Assembly (NCBI RefSeq): GCF_000711245.1
Contig: NZ_JOMH01000001.1
Location: 3,528,830-3,592,829, forward strand
Direction of reading: 5' to 3'
DNA: 64,000 nt
Source of the DNA: Polycyclovorans algicola TG408
GTDB taxonomy: Bacteria > Pseudomonadota > Gammaproteobacteria > Nevskiales > Nevskiaceae
The notes beneath the pieces are model-generated. The model searched no databases. It was not told the origin of the DNA and was given only the letters and a program-made list of their open reading frames with translations. A program made the position numbers and the translations under genes. This document shows, piece by piece, positions 37,576-46,619 of the stretch. Every line of letters begins with the position of its first letter. Position 1 is the stretch's first letter.

Positions 37576-38274
37576 TCACAACATCTCCCCCCGAAACCGC
37601 TGCGACCTGTACGGCGTGGCCTTGGCCAGACTCATCCACGTCGATACGGTCGGTATGAACGGCTCCGCTCTCGGTGCTGCTCTCACTGTCATGAGCCTGT
37701 CGCCTTCCTCGACCATTACCCCGCAGCACTCCGGAATCTCTTCTGGCTTTGCGATGCCTGCCGCCAGCACGTAGATGCACTGTCCGGCAGCGGCCAGATA
37801 GCCCTGATGCTTCGCGGACTTTTTGAGGTCACCCAACAGATCAGCCCGCCGGACCTTCACCTCAAAGATGATCGGTTCGAGGTACTTCTCTGAAGTGGTT
37901 TTCCGAATCGAGAACACATCCGGTTTCGAGTGCTGCCAGTCCTCACCGGGTTTGCTGAGCAGAGTCAGGTCCAGGTAGGCAATACGGCCTTGTTCGATCT
38001 GATGCTCTGCCACTTTTCTGACCAGCGCCTCATGGGCGTCATAGGCCGCCCGGTTGGTGTTCAGTGATTCGGCCAGCACCTGCATGCCGGTATCACTGAC
38101 CCTCAGGTACTCGGGTCGACCTTCCGGATTGATCCGCTCCAGCAGCCCTGCGGCGATCAGGTCGATTTCGATGGTATCGAGGCATGGCCATCCTGCAGAT
38201 CGGTATATCTGCCGCAGGCGTTGCAGGTGAATGCGCTTGAGGTTGTGCGTGTGTATGGCCTGATCACTCGTCAC
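37576..38274 (-). CDS. MmcB-like PD-(D/E)XK DNA-repair protein
   Basis: A 232-residue protein with an N-terminal winged-helix-like part (RIHLQRLRQIYRSAGWPCLD, GLLERINPEGRPEYLRVS) and a C-terminal PD-(D/E)XK-type core: KPDVFSI, then IIFEVKVRRADLLGDL, then YLAAAGQCIYVLAAG and PEECGVMVEE-like strand. This resembles MmcB/DUF-type DNA-repair nucleases, which are often SOS-controlled. It starts at GTG 28 bp after umuC, so it is likely part of the umuDC operon. The exact reaction is unknown. Confidence 0.6.
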   Translation of the reverse strand: MTSDQAIHTHNLKRIHLQRLRQIYRSAGWPCLDTIEIDLIAAGLLERINPEGRPEYLRVSDTGMQVLAESLNTNRAAYDAHEALVRKVAEHQIEQGRIAYLDLTLLSKPGEDWQHSKPDVFSIRKTTSEKYLEPIIFEVKVRRADLLGDLKKSAKHQGYLAAAGQCIYVLAAGIAKPEEIPECCGVMVEEGDRLMTVRAAPRAEPFIPTVSTWMSLAKATPYRSQRFRGEML

Positions 38275-38302
38275 TCGATGCTTCTGGTGTGATGGTTTTT
38301 GC

Positions 38303-39649
38303 TCACTGCACAGTCGGCAGCGACCGCCAATCCGTCGTGTACGCCGCCGACAGGTTGCCGCGCTTCATGCTCCAAGTCTTGTGGATGCCGGCACCGGCCG
38401 TTTGCAGCGTGCGGCTGCCGTAGCGGCGATTGATGGTGTCCAGCGTGGCGTTCAGCCGTTCCCGCTTCTCTCGGCCTGCCGTGTCCTCGAACAGCGTGAT
38501 CTGCCGCTCGGTTCTGGGGCTGAGATCGCTGAGCATGATCGATGCCTTCTGGTAGACGAAGCCCTCCCGGTAGAGCTGCCTGAGCATTCGCACGGCGTAC
38601 TGACCTAGCACCAGCGTGTCGTCAGTGGCCTCTGCCAGCTTGCAGCTGAGGGCCTTGTGGTACTGCGGCGTATCGGGCTTGAAGGGATTGGTGCGAATGC
38701 CCACCTGCAGCATCCCGGCAATGGAGCCCTGCGCCCGCAGCTTCTCGGCCGCACGGGCCAGATAGGTCAGCACGGCCTCCCTGAGGTCTGCCTCAGAAGT
38801 GACCTGCTTGCCGAAGCTGCGGGAGGACAGGATCTGCTGCTTCTTCGGTGACAGCTCTTCAAGGTCGAGACAGCTGATGCCGTTCAACTCATTGACGGTG
38901 CGTTCCAGCACCACGGAGAAGTGAGATCGAATCCGCTTGGGGTTGGCATCCTTCAGATCCTGCACGGTGTGGATGCCCATGGCCTTCAGCTGGGCAGTGA
39001 GTCTTCCGCCCACACCCCAGACCTCGCCGACATCCAGTGAGGACAGCCAGTGCTGCTGTTCGTCACTGGAGCGGGATTCCAGATCAAAGCTCCCTGCCCA
39101 TTGAGGGTTCTTCTTGGCGATGTGGTTTGCGAGCTTGGCGCGGGTCTTGGTGGAACCGACACCAACGCAGACGGTGAGACCCGTCCACTGCTGAATCCTA
39201 TTGCGGATGAGCAGGCCATGATCTCGAAGGGAGGTGGTGATCAATCCCATCCCGGAGAAATCGAGGAAACACTCGTCGATGGAGTAGACCTCTTGTCTGG
39301 GTGCCATGCCCCCGAGGATGGTCATCACCCTGTGACTCATATCGGCATACAGGGTGTAGTTGCTGGACAGGGCCTGCAGTCCCTGAGCCTTCAGCTCTCT
39401 GGGTACCTGATGCCAAGGCTGGCCCATCTTGATACCCATGGCCTTGGCTTCAGCAGAGCGGGCCACCACGCAACCGTCGTTGTTCGACAGCACCACCAGC
39501 GGCTTACCGGCGAGCCGGGGATCGAACACCGCCTCACAACTGCAGTAGAAGTTGTTGACATCGACGAGGGCAAAACGAGTTTGCGGCCCTGGCCGCGATC
39601 TGGTCACGAGGCCGTCTGTGTCGATGCTGGATGGGGTGATCTTGTCCAT
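38303..39649 (-). CDS. umuC: DNA polymerase V catalytic subunit UmuC
   Basis: A 448-residue Y-family polymerase. [15 protein letters not shown] and [12 protein letters not shown] hold the catalytic carboxylates. [18 protein letters not shown] is the thumb-entry motif, and the C-terminal beta-clamp-binding and DUF4113 parts follow ([11 protein letters not shown]). It carries out error-prone lesion bypass with UmuD' and RecA. The upstream umuD ends 89 bp before the start. In mobile islands such copies raise mutation rates after DNA damage. Confidence 0.95.
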   Translation of the reverse strand: MDKITPSSIDTDGLVTRSRPGPQTRFALVDVNNFYCSCEAVFDPRLAGKPLVVLSNNDGCVVARSAEAKAMGIKMGQPWHQVPRELKAQGLQALSSNYTLYADMSHRVMTILGGMAPRQEVYSIDECFLDFSGMGLITTSLRDHGLLIRNRIQQWTGLTVCVGVGSTKTRAKLANHIAKKNPQWAGSFDLESRSSDEQQHWLSSLDVGEVWGVGGRLTAQLKAMGIHTVQDLKDANPKRIRSHFSVVLERTVNELNGISCLDLEELSPKKQQILSSRSFGKQVTSEADLREAVLTYLARAAEKLRAQGSIAGMLQVGIRTNPFKPDTPQYHKALSCKLAEATDDTLVLGQYAVRMLRQLYREGFVYQKASIMLSDLSPRTERQITLFEDTAGREKRERLNATLDTINRRYGSRTLQTAGAGIHKTWSMKRGNLSAAYTTDWRSLPTVQ

Positions 39650-39738
39650 GACGAGGGAGGCTATCGGGCACCTGTCTCAAACCGTGAGACGCCGAGCGAG
39701 CAACGCAACACCCCGTCTGAGCCGCTACCGCCGCTGGC

Positions 39739-40245
39739 CTAGAACCGCCGCACTGAGCCGGTAACCACACCCCACAGCGTGCAGTCCTCAGCCTGGTCGA
39801 GATACAGAATCGGGTACTCATCCCGCAGGGCGGCATTCTCGGACACCAGCGCCAGGCGCCCACCGGCCAGCCTTGAGAGCCGCTTCACATACAGATCACC
39901 GGAATAGCTGGCCACAACGATGTGCCCCGGTCGCGGGTCGATAGATCGATCCACCGACAGGACATCGCCCTCGAAGACCTTGGCATCGACCATCGACTCA
40001 CCACGCACCCGGACGAAGAAGGTTGCTGGCGGGTTACGAACCATCAGCTCGTTCAGATCGAGAGTCTCCTCGACGTAGTCAGCCGCTGGTGAGGGAAAGC
40101 CCGCCTGCGGAGACGGCGAGGCAATCAGCGGCAGGCGCTGTGCCATGGGTTCGGGATGGGCAACGCCTAGATGCGCCGCATTGGCACTTCTGCGCATGAC
40201 ATATCGCGGCGTGTCGGCGATGGCAGAGAGGTGCAACGGCTGCAT
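39739..40245 (-). CDS. umuD: UmuD-like S24 peptidase
   Basis: A LexA-like self-cleaving protein. The cleavage site is in PSPQAGFPSPAADYVEE, Ser in FVRVRGESM and Lys in GDLYVKRLSRL. ATG at 40245 gives 168 residues; GTG at 40317 would give 192, and a further inner ATG gives 135, close to the E. coli 139. No ribosome site favours one start clearly. Cleaved UmuD' joins UmuC. I could not confirm an SOS box. Confidence 0.9.
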   Translation of the reverse strand: MQPLHLSAIADTPRYVMRRSANAAHLGVAHPEPMAQRLPLIASPSPQAGFPSPAADYVEETLDLNELMVRNPPATFFVRVRGESMVDAKVFEGDVLSVDRSIDPRPGHIVVASYSGDLYVKRLSRLAGGRLALVSENAALRDEYPILYLDQAEDCTLWGVVTGSVRRF

Positions 40246-40456
40246 GGGGATGACCAGAGAAACGGGGACTGACTGGATGTACAGTCTCACGGCTGCCGCT
40301 GCCGAACAAGGTGTCACAGCGGCCGACCCTCGCTAAATCAGCCCCGGCGGTCAGTCGGCCTACCTGCTCTTAAGCAACCGCCACAGTTAAACAGGACAAT
40401 AGCGTCCTCCCGATCCTGTTCCCGAGTCGGTGCGCCCCGGCGCCGACTTGATCCCC

Positions 40457-41584
40457 ATGCCCAAAAGAAAAACCAAGGCTGCAACGCCGAGGCGTCGCAG
40501 CCGTAAGGCGGCGCCTGTCCGACACGGACCATCGCGCATTGCGCGAGTCATTCCTGTGCTGTGGGTGGTGTTTGTGATCGTGGTGGCGACGGCGTTCGTG
40601 CGTTCCGAGCCGGGGTCGGCGTGGGCGCAGCGGACGCTGACAGCGCTCACGACTGATGCGCAGATTGATCGGGCTGCGGACACCACCTCAACGCCTGAGA
40701 CGAGATCGGTTGCGGCAGAAGCGCCAGCCCCGGCAGCAACTGCACGACCAGTCCCCAAACCGACAGCGCGTCCAAGCCCCGCGCCAACCTCGCGACCGTC
40801 GACAAAGTCCAGTCCAACGCCAACGTCAGAAGCCATGACGGCTGCTGCGCCCGCCGCTGCAAAGGTGGTTACGCCAACTGCTGTGGCCAAGCCCACGACC
40901 AGCCCCGCGCCTCAGGACATCATCCTGGAAGCCAAGGGCTTTCCCACCAGCTTCGACGCCGCCAAGCGTCTGCTCGAAAGGGATGTGTATTTCGACGTAC
41001 GCACCGACCGTTATTGCGGCTGCTCTTTCGATCGATCCCTCACTGTCGATGTGAAGTCCTGCCCAATGCGGACAGCGCTGTACCAAGACCTTCAGGACAG
41101 CATTGAGTGGGAGCATGTCGTTCCGGCTTCCGATTTCGGTCGTCAGCGTGCCTGTTGGCGCAATCCCCCGTCAGGCACCTCTGGACGCGATCACTGCGGC
41201 AGAGTCGATAAGACCTTCCGGATGATGGAGGCCGATCCGCACAACCTGATTCCGGTGATCGGAGCATTGAACCGAATCCGCTCCAATCATCGCTTTGGGA
41301 TGGTTGCTTCAGGAACAGAGGACCCGGTGGTTCTCGGGTGCGGGTTCCGGGTCGCCAGAGCCGACGGCGGTCGCTTCATCGAGCCGCCGGATCTGGTCAA
41401 GGGCAAGATCGCCCGGATCTATTTCTACATGGAAGACCGCTACGGCCATCGCATTGGTCGTTCACAGCGCCGGGTGTTTGATGCCTGGAACCGGCAGTTT
41501 CCGCCGGATGCCTTCGAGATCGAACGTGACCAGCGGCTGGCCAAGGCCATCGGGGTTTCCAACCCGTTTGTGGCGTTGTACTGA
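40457..41584 (+). CDS. Endonuclease I (EndA)-like nuclease, membrane-anchored
   Basis: A 375-residue protein. A basic start and one transmembrane helix (VIPVLWVVFVIVVATAF, about 31-47), a long Pro/Thr/Ala-rich spacer (about 70-155), then a EndA-like nuclease domain: DRYCGCSFDRSLTV, SIEWEHVVPASDFGR (the His of the ββα-metal motif), DPHNLIPVIGALNRIRSN, and YFYMEDRYGHRI. The C-terminal part matches the deoxyribonuclease I family (Vvn/EndA). The anchor suggests a periplasmic-facing nuclease. The ATG at 40457 is preferred to GTG at 40430. Confidence 0.85.
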   Translation: MPKRKTKAATPRRRSRKAAPVRHGPSRIARVIPVLWVVFVIVVATAFVRSEPGSAWAQRTLTALTTDAQIDRAADTTSTPETRSVAAEAPAPAATARPVPKPTARPSPAPTSRPSTKSSPTPTSEAMTAAAPAAAKVVTPTAVAKPTTSPAPQDIILEAKGFPTSFDAAKRLLERDVYFDVRTDRYCGCSFDRSLTVDVKSCPMRTALYQDLQDSIEWEHVVPASDFGRQRACWRNPPSGTSGRDHCGRVDKTFRMMEADPHNLIPVIGALNRIRSNHRFGMVASGTEDPVVLGCGFRVARADGGRFIEPPDLVKGKIARIYFYMEDRYGHRIGRSQRRVFDAWNRQFPPDAFEIERDQRLAKAIGVSNPFVALY

Positions 41585-41713
41585 GCGCCGGGTTGGCTGA
41601 CGATGGAATCAACAACCAACTTGTCTGGTTGAGCAGTTGCGCGGCTGTAAGCCGTACCCGGACCAGCCCTGACCAACCAGGCTGAATTGATCTTGCCCCC
41701 ATTAAAGGATCGT

Positions 41714-41899
41714 ATGACCGCGACACCCCTCAGTTACAAAGAGCTGCAGGAACGCATTGCAGCCCTCGAAGCACAGGCCCGGATGATCAAGGCCGTAGAA
41801 CGCAAGCAGAAGGTCCTCGATATCCTCGAACAGATGGACAGCAACGGCATCACCATCGCCGATCTCCGGAAGTGGAAACGCGACCGCAACGCGGACTGA
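41714..41899 (+). CDS. Short H-NS-like protein
   Basis: A 61-residue protein with good ribosome site (aaagga, 5 bases before ATG). Residues 7-45 (ELQERIAALEAQ, KQKVLDILEQMDSNGITIADL) match the N-terminal oligomerisation region of H-NS-family proteins. The C-terminal DNA-binding domain (the TWTG/AT-hook segment) is missing; it ends RKWKRDRNAD. Such truncated H-NS-like proteins on islands are known to interfere with host H-NS; that role is inferred by analogy. Confidence 0.6.
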   Translation: MTATPLSYKELQERIAALEAQARMIKAVERKQKVLDILEQMDSNGITIADLRKWKRDRNAD

Positions 41900-41989
41900 T
41901 GTCCTGGTAGAGGTGCCATGATCGGCTGTGGCGACGCTTCAGGTGCCACATAGTCGTAGTAAGCCAGCCAGACCGGGAGGCAACCGATC

Positions 41990-42622
41990 ATGTGCGCCAA
42001 CTTCCAACCGCCGCCGCTCGAAACCCTGCTGGCGTGGGGTTTCGACATTGCTGAGGGCGCGCAGTACAAATCCGAGGTGTATCCGGGTCAGGTGGCGCCG
42101 ATCCTCACGAGTAGCGATCCAAACCGGATTCATCTCGCCTGCTTTGGGCTGGTCCCGCATTGGGCGCAGCCCAAGTTGGCACGGATGACCTACAACGCCC
42201 GATCAGAAACCGTGTCCAGCAAACCCAGCTTCAGATCGGCCTGGCGCAACGGGCAGTTGGCGGCCATCCCGGTGCAATGCTTCTATGAGCCCAACTACGA
42301 GACTGGAAAGGCTGTTCGTCACGCCATCAAACGCAAGGACGGACAACCTTTCTGGCTTGCAGGACTGTGGGAGCGGCGGATGGATGATCCGGGACCCACG
42401 CGGATGTCCTTCACACTACTGACGCTGGCCGCTGCAGGGCATCCCATCATGGCCAGGATGCATGGACCCGAAGATGAGAAGCGGTCGGTGGTGGTGTTGG
42501 GGGACGACACCAGGTCGGATTGGCTCAGGGCGCAGCGAGCCACGGATCGACAGGGGTTTATCGAGCTTTTTGACGGCAGCGAGTTCGTGGACGAGGCGGC
42601 GGCGCGAGCTGGGTCGCCGTGA
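41990..42622 (+). CDS. yedK: HMCES/YedK (SRAP) family protein
   Basis: A 210-residue SRAP-family protein that binds abasic sites in single-stranded DNA through its Cys2 thiazolidine link (MCANF start, with Met removed). Further family residues: NARSETVSSKPSFRSAW, CFYEPNY, GLWERR and HPIMARMHG (the His that catalyses the DNA link). It protects abasic DNA; its place beside UmuDC, MmcB-like and EndA-like genes makes a local DNA-damage set. Confidence 0.93.
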   Translation: MCANFQPPPLETLLAWGFDIAEGAQYKSEVYPGQVAPILTSSDPNRIHLACFGLVPHWAQPKLARMTYNARSETVSSKPSFRSAWRNGQLAAIPVQCFYEPNYETGKAVRHAIKRKDGQPFWLAGLWERRMDDPGPTRMSFTLLTLAAAGHPIMARMHGPEDEKRSVVVLGDDTRSDWLRAQRATDRQGFIELFDGSEFVDEAAARAGSP

Positions 42623-42897
42623 ACCCATCACTGACTGGGCACGGTCGCATGCGGCCTCAACATGAAGTTCGATCGGTTATTGACGAGCAAATAAGTTGAG
42701 TGGCCGACCAAATCTGGCTACTGCGGCAAGTCCAGACGTAGCTTCGCTGGTGTGATGCTGTCCATCGCGGAGGTGATGTTTGCGGGCCTAGCTGACCACG
42801 TTCAGCCGCACGGTTAGCCCGACGGTGAGACCCGTCGCATCAAGAAGCAAACTAAGAGCTGAAAGTTCAAGCGGCGGTTGGGGAATTGGGGAGCGTG

Positions 42898-43065
42898 CAT
42901 CCGGAAAATCTCCACAGCCTCATCGGCGCCGCCAAACTCAACGGCATTAATCCCTAAGCCTATCTACGCCACGTCCTCGAACGCATTGCCGACCATCCCA
43001 TCCACATGCTCGACGGACTGCGGCCATCGAAGATCCACAACAACATCCCTCTTCTCAACGCTTGA
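42898..43065 (+). mobile_element. IS66-type transposase fragment
   Basis: One frame translates to a typical C-terminal end of IS66 TnpC: HPENLHSLIGAAKLNGIN, a stop, then AYLRHVLERIADHPIHMLDG. It has an internal stop and lacks the rest of the element. It marks a scar of an IS66-family insertion at the start of the SLOG region. Confidence 0.72.
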
Positions 43066-43522
43066 TCATTACCGCAGCGTCAAGATGGTGGACGGTTACG
43101 CATGGAAGAAAGCACCCGCTGGGAACAATGCCAAAGACCCTGTCCGTACGTCCGGGAACACCAGCGGGATTGGGACGATTTTGGCCCATCGCTACGCTAT
43201 TGGTCAATTGCACGGAGAGCTGATCTGGAGTGGTCGAAGCGCCAGCCTGAGCCTTGTTTCCCAGTCTGGCCGGCCCCTTTCGAGTACCGCCACCACTACT
43301 CAACCTTCGACGAGTCGGTCCACCGTGACTGAGCTACCGGGCGAGGCCAGAAACCTCAATGTCGAACCGGCCTCAAGAAACTCTTGCGGACCAAACCAGC
43401 CCTGCAAGTACGCCAGAAACCGCTTCTGGCGTCAAATCGATCTCATCCGCAGGTGTCATGTCTGATTTGGAGCCCGTCTCGGGCATTTCTCTTTGCGGAG
43501 GGGCCTGCGCAGAGTTTTCGGG
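43066..43522. other. Decayed DNA between IS66 fragment and SLOG gene
   Basis: About 450 bp with several overlapping frames and no solid gene. One Trp-rich plus-strand frame (from 43102) is 76 codons long but has no ribosome site or family. Probably decayed sequence around the IS66 scar. Confidence 0.4.
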
Positions 43523-44452
43523 TCACTCTGAAACGAGCGACTCCTGCATGACCTCAAGCAGTTGTCGGGTCAGGCGGTAGATGCCGGGTCGTTTCGATTC
43601 ACGCGGGCCGGCAACGTTCAAGATTTGAATTCCGTGCCTGCGCAGCCAGGCAACTACGGCGAGTGCGTTGTGCGCGTGAACACCGTCATCAGCTTGCAGA
43701 ACCAGGCAAGGTTTGCCCAACTTCTGCGCGAAGACTTTTGTGGCGTAGGTGCCGTCGCTGAGTTCACCAATATTAACGATCAGCGTGCCGTCGCTGTCTG
43801 CCACATTTCGGCGGGTCCGCTGCCGGTAGCCGCCATCAGTGACTTCTGTGAGCTGGTACTTCAGGGCGATGGCGCCGTCCTCTGCTGCGCGCCCGCGTGG
43901 CGCCCAGCCACCGTGGACATAACGATGCAGGATTGCAAAATCCAGGGCTGCGCGATCAGCCCCTGTCTGACCGCCAGAAATGATCTTCTCGCAAAAGCGG
44001 ACAGGTTCCTTGTCGGCATTTCGATGCACGGCAAGCGGCTTGAAGTTGCCGATGCGCTCAATTTCAGTGCGCTCATCAACTCGATGATTGGGGTCTTCAA
44101 CGGGTTTTTCGTAAATCACGCGATAGGCGCTACCGACCTCCTCCTTCAACCATTGAGATAGCTGCAGCCCGCGGGCATGGAAGACGCGCCAGTCCCAGTC
44201 GGCGTCATCGAATTCGGCGGTAAAGAATGATGTCCGGTCAAAATCAATAGCCCAGTCAGCGAACTTCCGCCATAGTCCTTCTGACATTGGGAACGAGGGG
44301 TCCCAAGAGCTGCCATCACAAATATTTGGGCCGACCCCGTCTCGCCCCCCATCGCGACTGATCCACAGAAATGGCGCATTTCCATACTCCGCCATAACCG
44401 TAAGGATGGGGACCTCCGTGTTGGTGGGACCGGTTCGGTTGTCGTCATTCAT
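43523..44452 (-). CDS. SLOG/YpsA-like nucleotide-binding-domain protein
   Basis: A 309-residue protein. The C-terminal half (about 155-300) carries KIISGGQTGADRAALDFAI, GGWAPRGRAAEDGAI, TRRNVADSDGTLIV and GKPCLVLQ, the signature of the YpsA/putative-molybdenum-carrier branch of the SLOG superfamily. The N-terminal 150 residues are of unknown type. SLOG domains bind nucleotide-like ligands and occur in conflict systems. It overlaps the upstream 574-residue gene by 4 bp (ATGA), so they form an operon. Confidence 0.75.
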   Translation of the reverse strand: MNDDNRTGPTNTEVPILTVMAEYGNAPFLWISRDGGRDGVGPNICDGSSWDPSFPMSEGLWRKFADWAIDFDRTSFFTAEFDDADWDWRVFHARGLQLSQWLKEEVGSAYRVIYEKPVEDPNHRVDERTEIERIGNFKPLAVHRNADKEPVRFCEKIISGGQTGADRAALDFAILHRYVHGGWAPRGRAAEDGAIALKYQLTEVTDGGYRQRTRRNVADSDGTLIVNIGELSDGTYATKVFAQKLGKPCLVLQADDGVHAHNALAVVAWLRRHGIQILNVAGPRESKRPGIYRLTRQLLEVMQESLVSE

Positions 44453-46173
44453 TTCGAAGCACCAATGACCGAGTCGTCCCCACTTCGGTCAGCTTGGTCC
44501 TGAAGTGCCTCCTGCAATGCCTCGGTGAGTTCCACGGCCTTCTGGCGATGGCGCTCCCACCATTCATCGCTGCCCACATGGTTTGGGGGATCAAAGGTTG
44601 CGTCGTACTCGTATTGCCAGCGCGCGATTTGCTGAATCAGGGAGAACGGGAGATCAACAAGGTCGTACGGCAGCATTTTCCCATCCAAGGTCCAGAGCCC
44701 GCTGCTACCGAAGTCGCACTCGATCCGGATGCCGCTGAGGCGCCGCGTGAACGCACTGCGTTGATTCTGTCGCACAGCAACGCGCTCAGCAGCACCTCGC
44801 TGCGCTAGGGAGGTTTTGGGGTTGTTCAATTGCCGTCGATCAACATAGAAGTACTGACACTTGATGCCCAATTCGAGGCTGAGCCAAAGCAAATCCTCCA
44901 CGTCATCTGGAAGCATCAAGTCGAAACCGGATGATGGAGTCCGTTCATTGGCAATCACGCAAAGTTCATCCGCAAGCGCAAGTGTTTCCAGCGGTTCTTT
45001 CAGCGACTTTCCCTTTTGGTAACGGAAGCCCGAGGTTCGGCAGTTGCGCGTCGCCTTATCGATCCACTCCTCGGTGGCCAATGACTGCGGCGCCACGATG
45101 CAAACGTCCATGTTGATCTTCTGCTCCAGAAGCCATTCAGCAACATTCCTTGATTCCGGTGTTGAGAAAACGATGACGAGACGTTTGCGCGTTTCAGGGG
45201 GCACGTACTCGAAGCGACATATCAAGGGGTCCAGCCCATAGAAAGCACAGTTCATCTTGTACGGATGGCGATATGCAGTCGGCTCGATGAGTGCTGCTTT
45301 GAGCTCTTCCACGTCCCTGCCACCGCTGATCTTGAGCAGGTAGCGCACATACGCAGACTCGGGTTTCGTGCTGCAGCACCAATGAAGCAGCAGAAACCGA
45401 TGTGCCGCATCGTCGTCGTGGTCACAGCGAGGATCTGCGAAGTAGTACACCGCCTCACCAAGCGCTCGCTCCAGAGCCAATGCGGGCGCCCGTATGGACT
45501 CGCGCCAGCGCCAGATCGGCCTTCGAACATCATTCCAGTTGTCGAAATCCCCCTCTTCTGGCCATGGCGGTCCGGGCACGAACTCAATCATTGCTTGGGG
45601 TGGCGCAACGGGTGGCAGCGTCTCCAGCGACCAGCCACTTTCAGGACTGTCTGGTCCTCGGAATATGGCGGCGTGTCGCGTCACTTCAGCGGCCTTCTCT
45701 ATGAAATCAAGCAAGTCGCGGGGAACAAGTACAGGCCCGGTGGTTGATCCGCAGACCGCTTTCAGGCTGCTCTTCGCAGAATGGACACTCTCGCCGTCTG
45801 CGAGGTGCTCATTGCGAAGCCACGACACAAATTTTTGAACGGGGATGCATTCATCGGGATCTGGATCAAAAAAATCGAAAGGAACGATCCAGAGGTCTTC
45901 ACCTAGATCACTTCGCATTCGGCCTACTGCTTCCTGGGCGCTCCATGTCGCGTCCTGCTCGGCGAGTCCTTGCCCCAGAAGGAGCACTTCGAGGGCCTTT
46001 CGTGGATTGACAAAGGGCGTGCCGCGCATCCCCGCCGGGGGCTCGATCAAGTTGATCGTGTGGCGCCACTGATTTTCGTTTGGCCCCTCAACGATGCCGC
46101 TCAGGCAGGCGATTCTCGCTGGGCTCAGCCCCGATACGGGGAGCGCGTCCATCAGCCTTTCAATGTTGATCAT
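44449..46173 (-). CDS. Large unknown protein in SLOG operon
   Basis: A 574-residue protein, start chosen at ATG 46173 with a very good ribosome site (gaggaagagag); the frame runs further up without a start as good. A Rossmann-like segment is visible at about 345-430 (KRLVIVFSTPESRNVAEWLL, MDVCIVAPQSL, ETLALADELCVIA). No catalytic motif recognised. Overlap with the SLOG gene means shared translation. Possible roles: an effector or a sensor partner for the SLOG protein. Divergent to it, across 95 bp, is an XRE regulator. Confidence 0.6.
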   Translation of the reverse strand: MINIERLMDALPVSGLSPARIACLSGIVEGPNENQWRHTINLIEPPAGMRGTPFVNPRKALEVLLLGQGLAEQDATWSAQEAVGRMRSDLGEDLWIVPFDFFDPDPDECIPVQKFVSWLRNEHLADGESVHSAKSSLKAVCGSTTGPVLVPRDLLDFIEKAAEVTRHAAIFRGPDSPESGWSLETLPPVAPPQAMIEFVPGPPWPEEGDFDNWNDVRRPIWRWRESIRAPALALERALGEAVYYFADPRCDHDDDAAHRFLLLHWCCSTKPESAYVRYLLKISGGRDVEELKAALIEPTAYRHPYKMNCAFYGLDPLICRFEYVPPETRKRLVIVFSTPESRNVAEWLLEQKINMDVCIVAPQSLATEEWIDKATRNCRTSGFRYQKGKSLKEPLETLALADELCVIANERTPSSGFDLMLPDDVEDLLWLSLELGIKCQYFYVDRRQLNNPKTSLAQRGAAERVAVRQNQRSAFTRRLSGIRIECDFGSSGLWTLDGKMLPYDLVDLPFSLIQQIARWQYEYDATFDPPNHVGSDEWWERHRQKAVELTEALQEALQDQADRSGDDSVIGASK

Positions 46174-46250
46174 CTCTCTTCCTCGGGAGGCTCTTGCATT
46201 GAGTGTCGCCATGATGGCGAATCGGTCGCAGTTGCTAAATTGCGTGTTCT

Positions 46251-46263
46251 GTGTACCATACAC
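46251..46263. promoter_or_regulatory. Dyad in the shared divergent promoter
   Basis: A perfect inverted repeat GTGTA-CCA-TACAC, with TACAC repeated once more just after, directly in front of the XRE start (46269) and 78 bp from the SLOG-operon start. Typical size for an XRE operator; binding is inferred. Confidence 0.45.
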
Positions 46264-46268
46264 TACAC

Positions 46269-46619
46269 ATGACATTTGGCACCCATCTACGTCGTCGCCG
46301 TGAGTCCTGTCGCCTTCAGGATCGCCGCTTCTCCTTGCGTCAGGTTGCGCAGAGAGTCGGCGTAGAGCCCGCATACCTGTCAAAGATTGAGCGGGATGAA
46401 TTCCCGCCTCCCGGCGAGGAGACAGTTCGCAAGCTGGCTCGCGAGGTCGGGGAGGACGAAGACATCTTGTTGGCGATGGCAGGGAAAGTATCGACCGACC
46501 TGCTCCAGATCATTCGCCGTCGTCCCAAGCTGTTTGCGACGCTGATCAGATCGCTAAAAGACTTGCCGGATGACGCGCTACTGACGATTGTGAGAGAGGT
46601 TGATGATGGTGAATGGTGA
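46269..46619 (+). CDS. XRE-family transcriptional regulator
   Basis: A 116-residue DNA-binding protein: HTH at about 22-75 (FSLRQVAQRVGVEPAYLSKIE, FPPPGEETVRKLAREVG), followed by a helical tail (LLQIIRRRPKLFATLIRSLKDL). The ATG at 46269 is chosen; the upstream GTG would put codons into the dyad. There is no clear ribosome site before this ATG, so leaderless translation is possible. First gene of a three-gene run. Confidence 0.82.
   Translation: MTFGTHLRRRRESCRLQDRRFSLRQVAQRVGVEPAYLSKIERDEFPPPGEETVRKLAREVGEDEDILLAMAGKVSTDLLQIIRRRPKLFATLIRSLKDLPDDALLTIVREVDDGEW

Noticed and set aside
40260-40320. Possible LexA box before umuD (ctgtacatccag)
   Set aside because: The spacing between CTG and CAG is 6, not the 10 of the E. 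coli-type box, so I do not call it an SOS box.
43102-43332. Trp-rich plus-strand frame
   Set aside because: No ribosome site, no family, and it sits in decayed sequence beside the IS66 scar.
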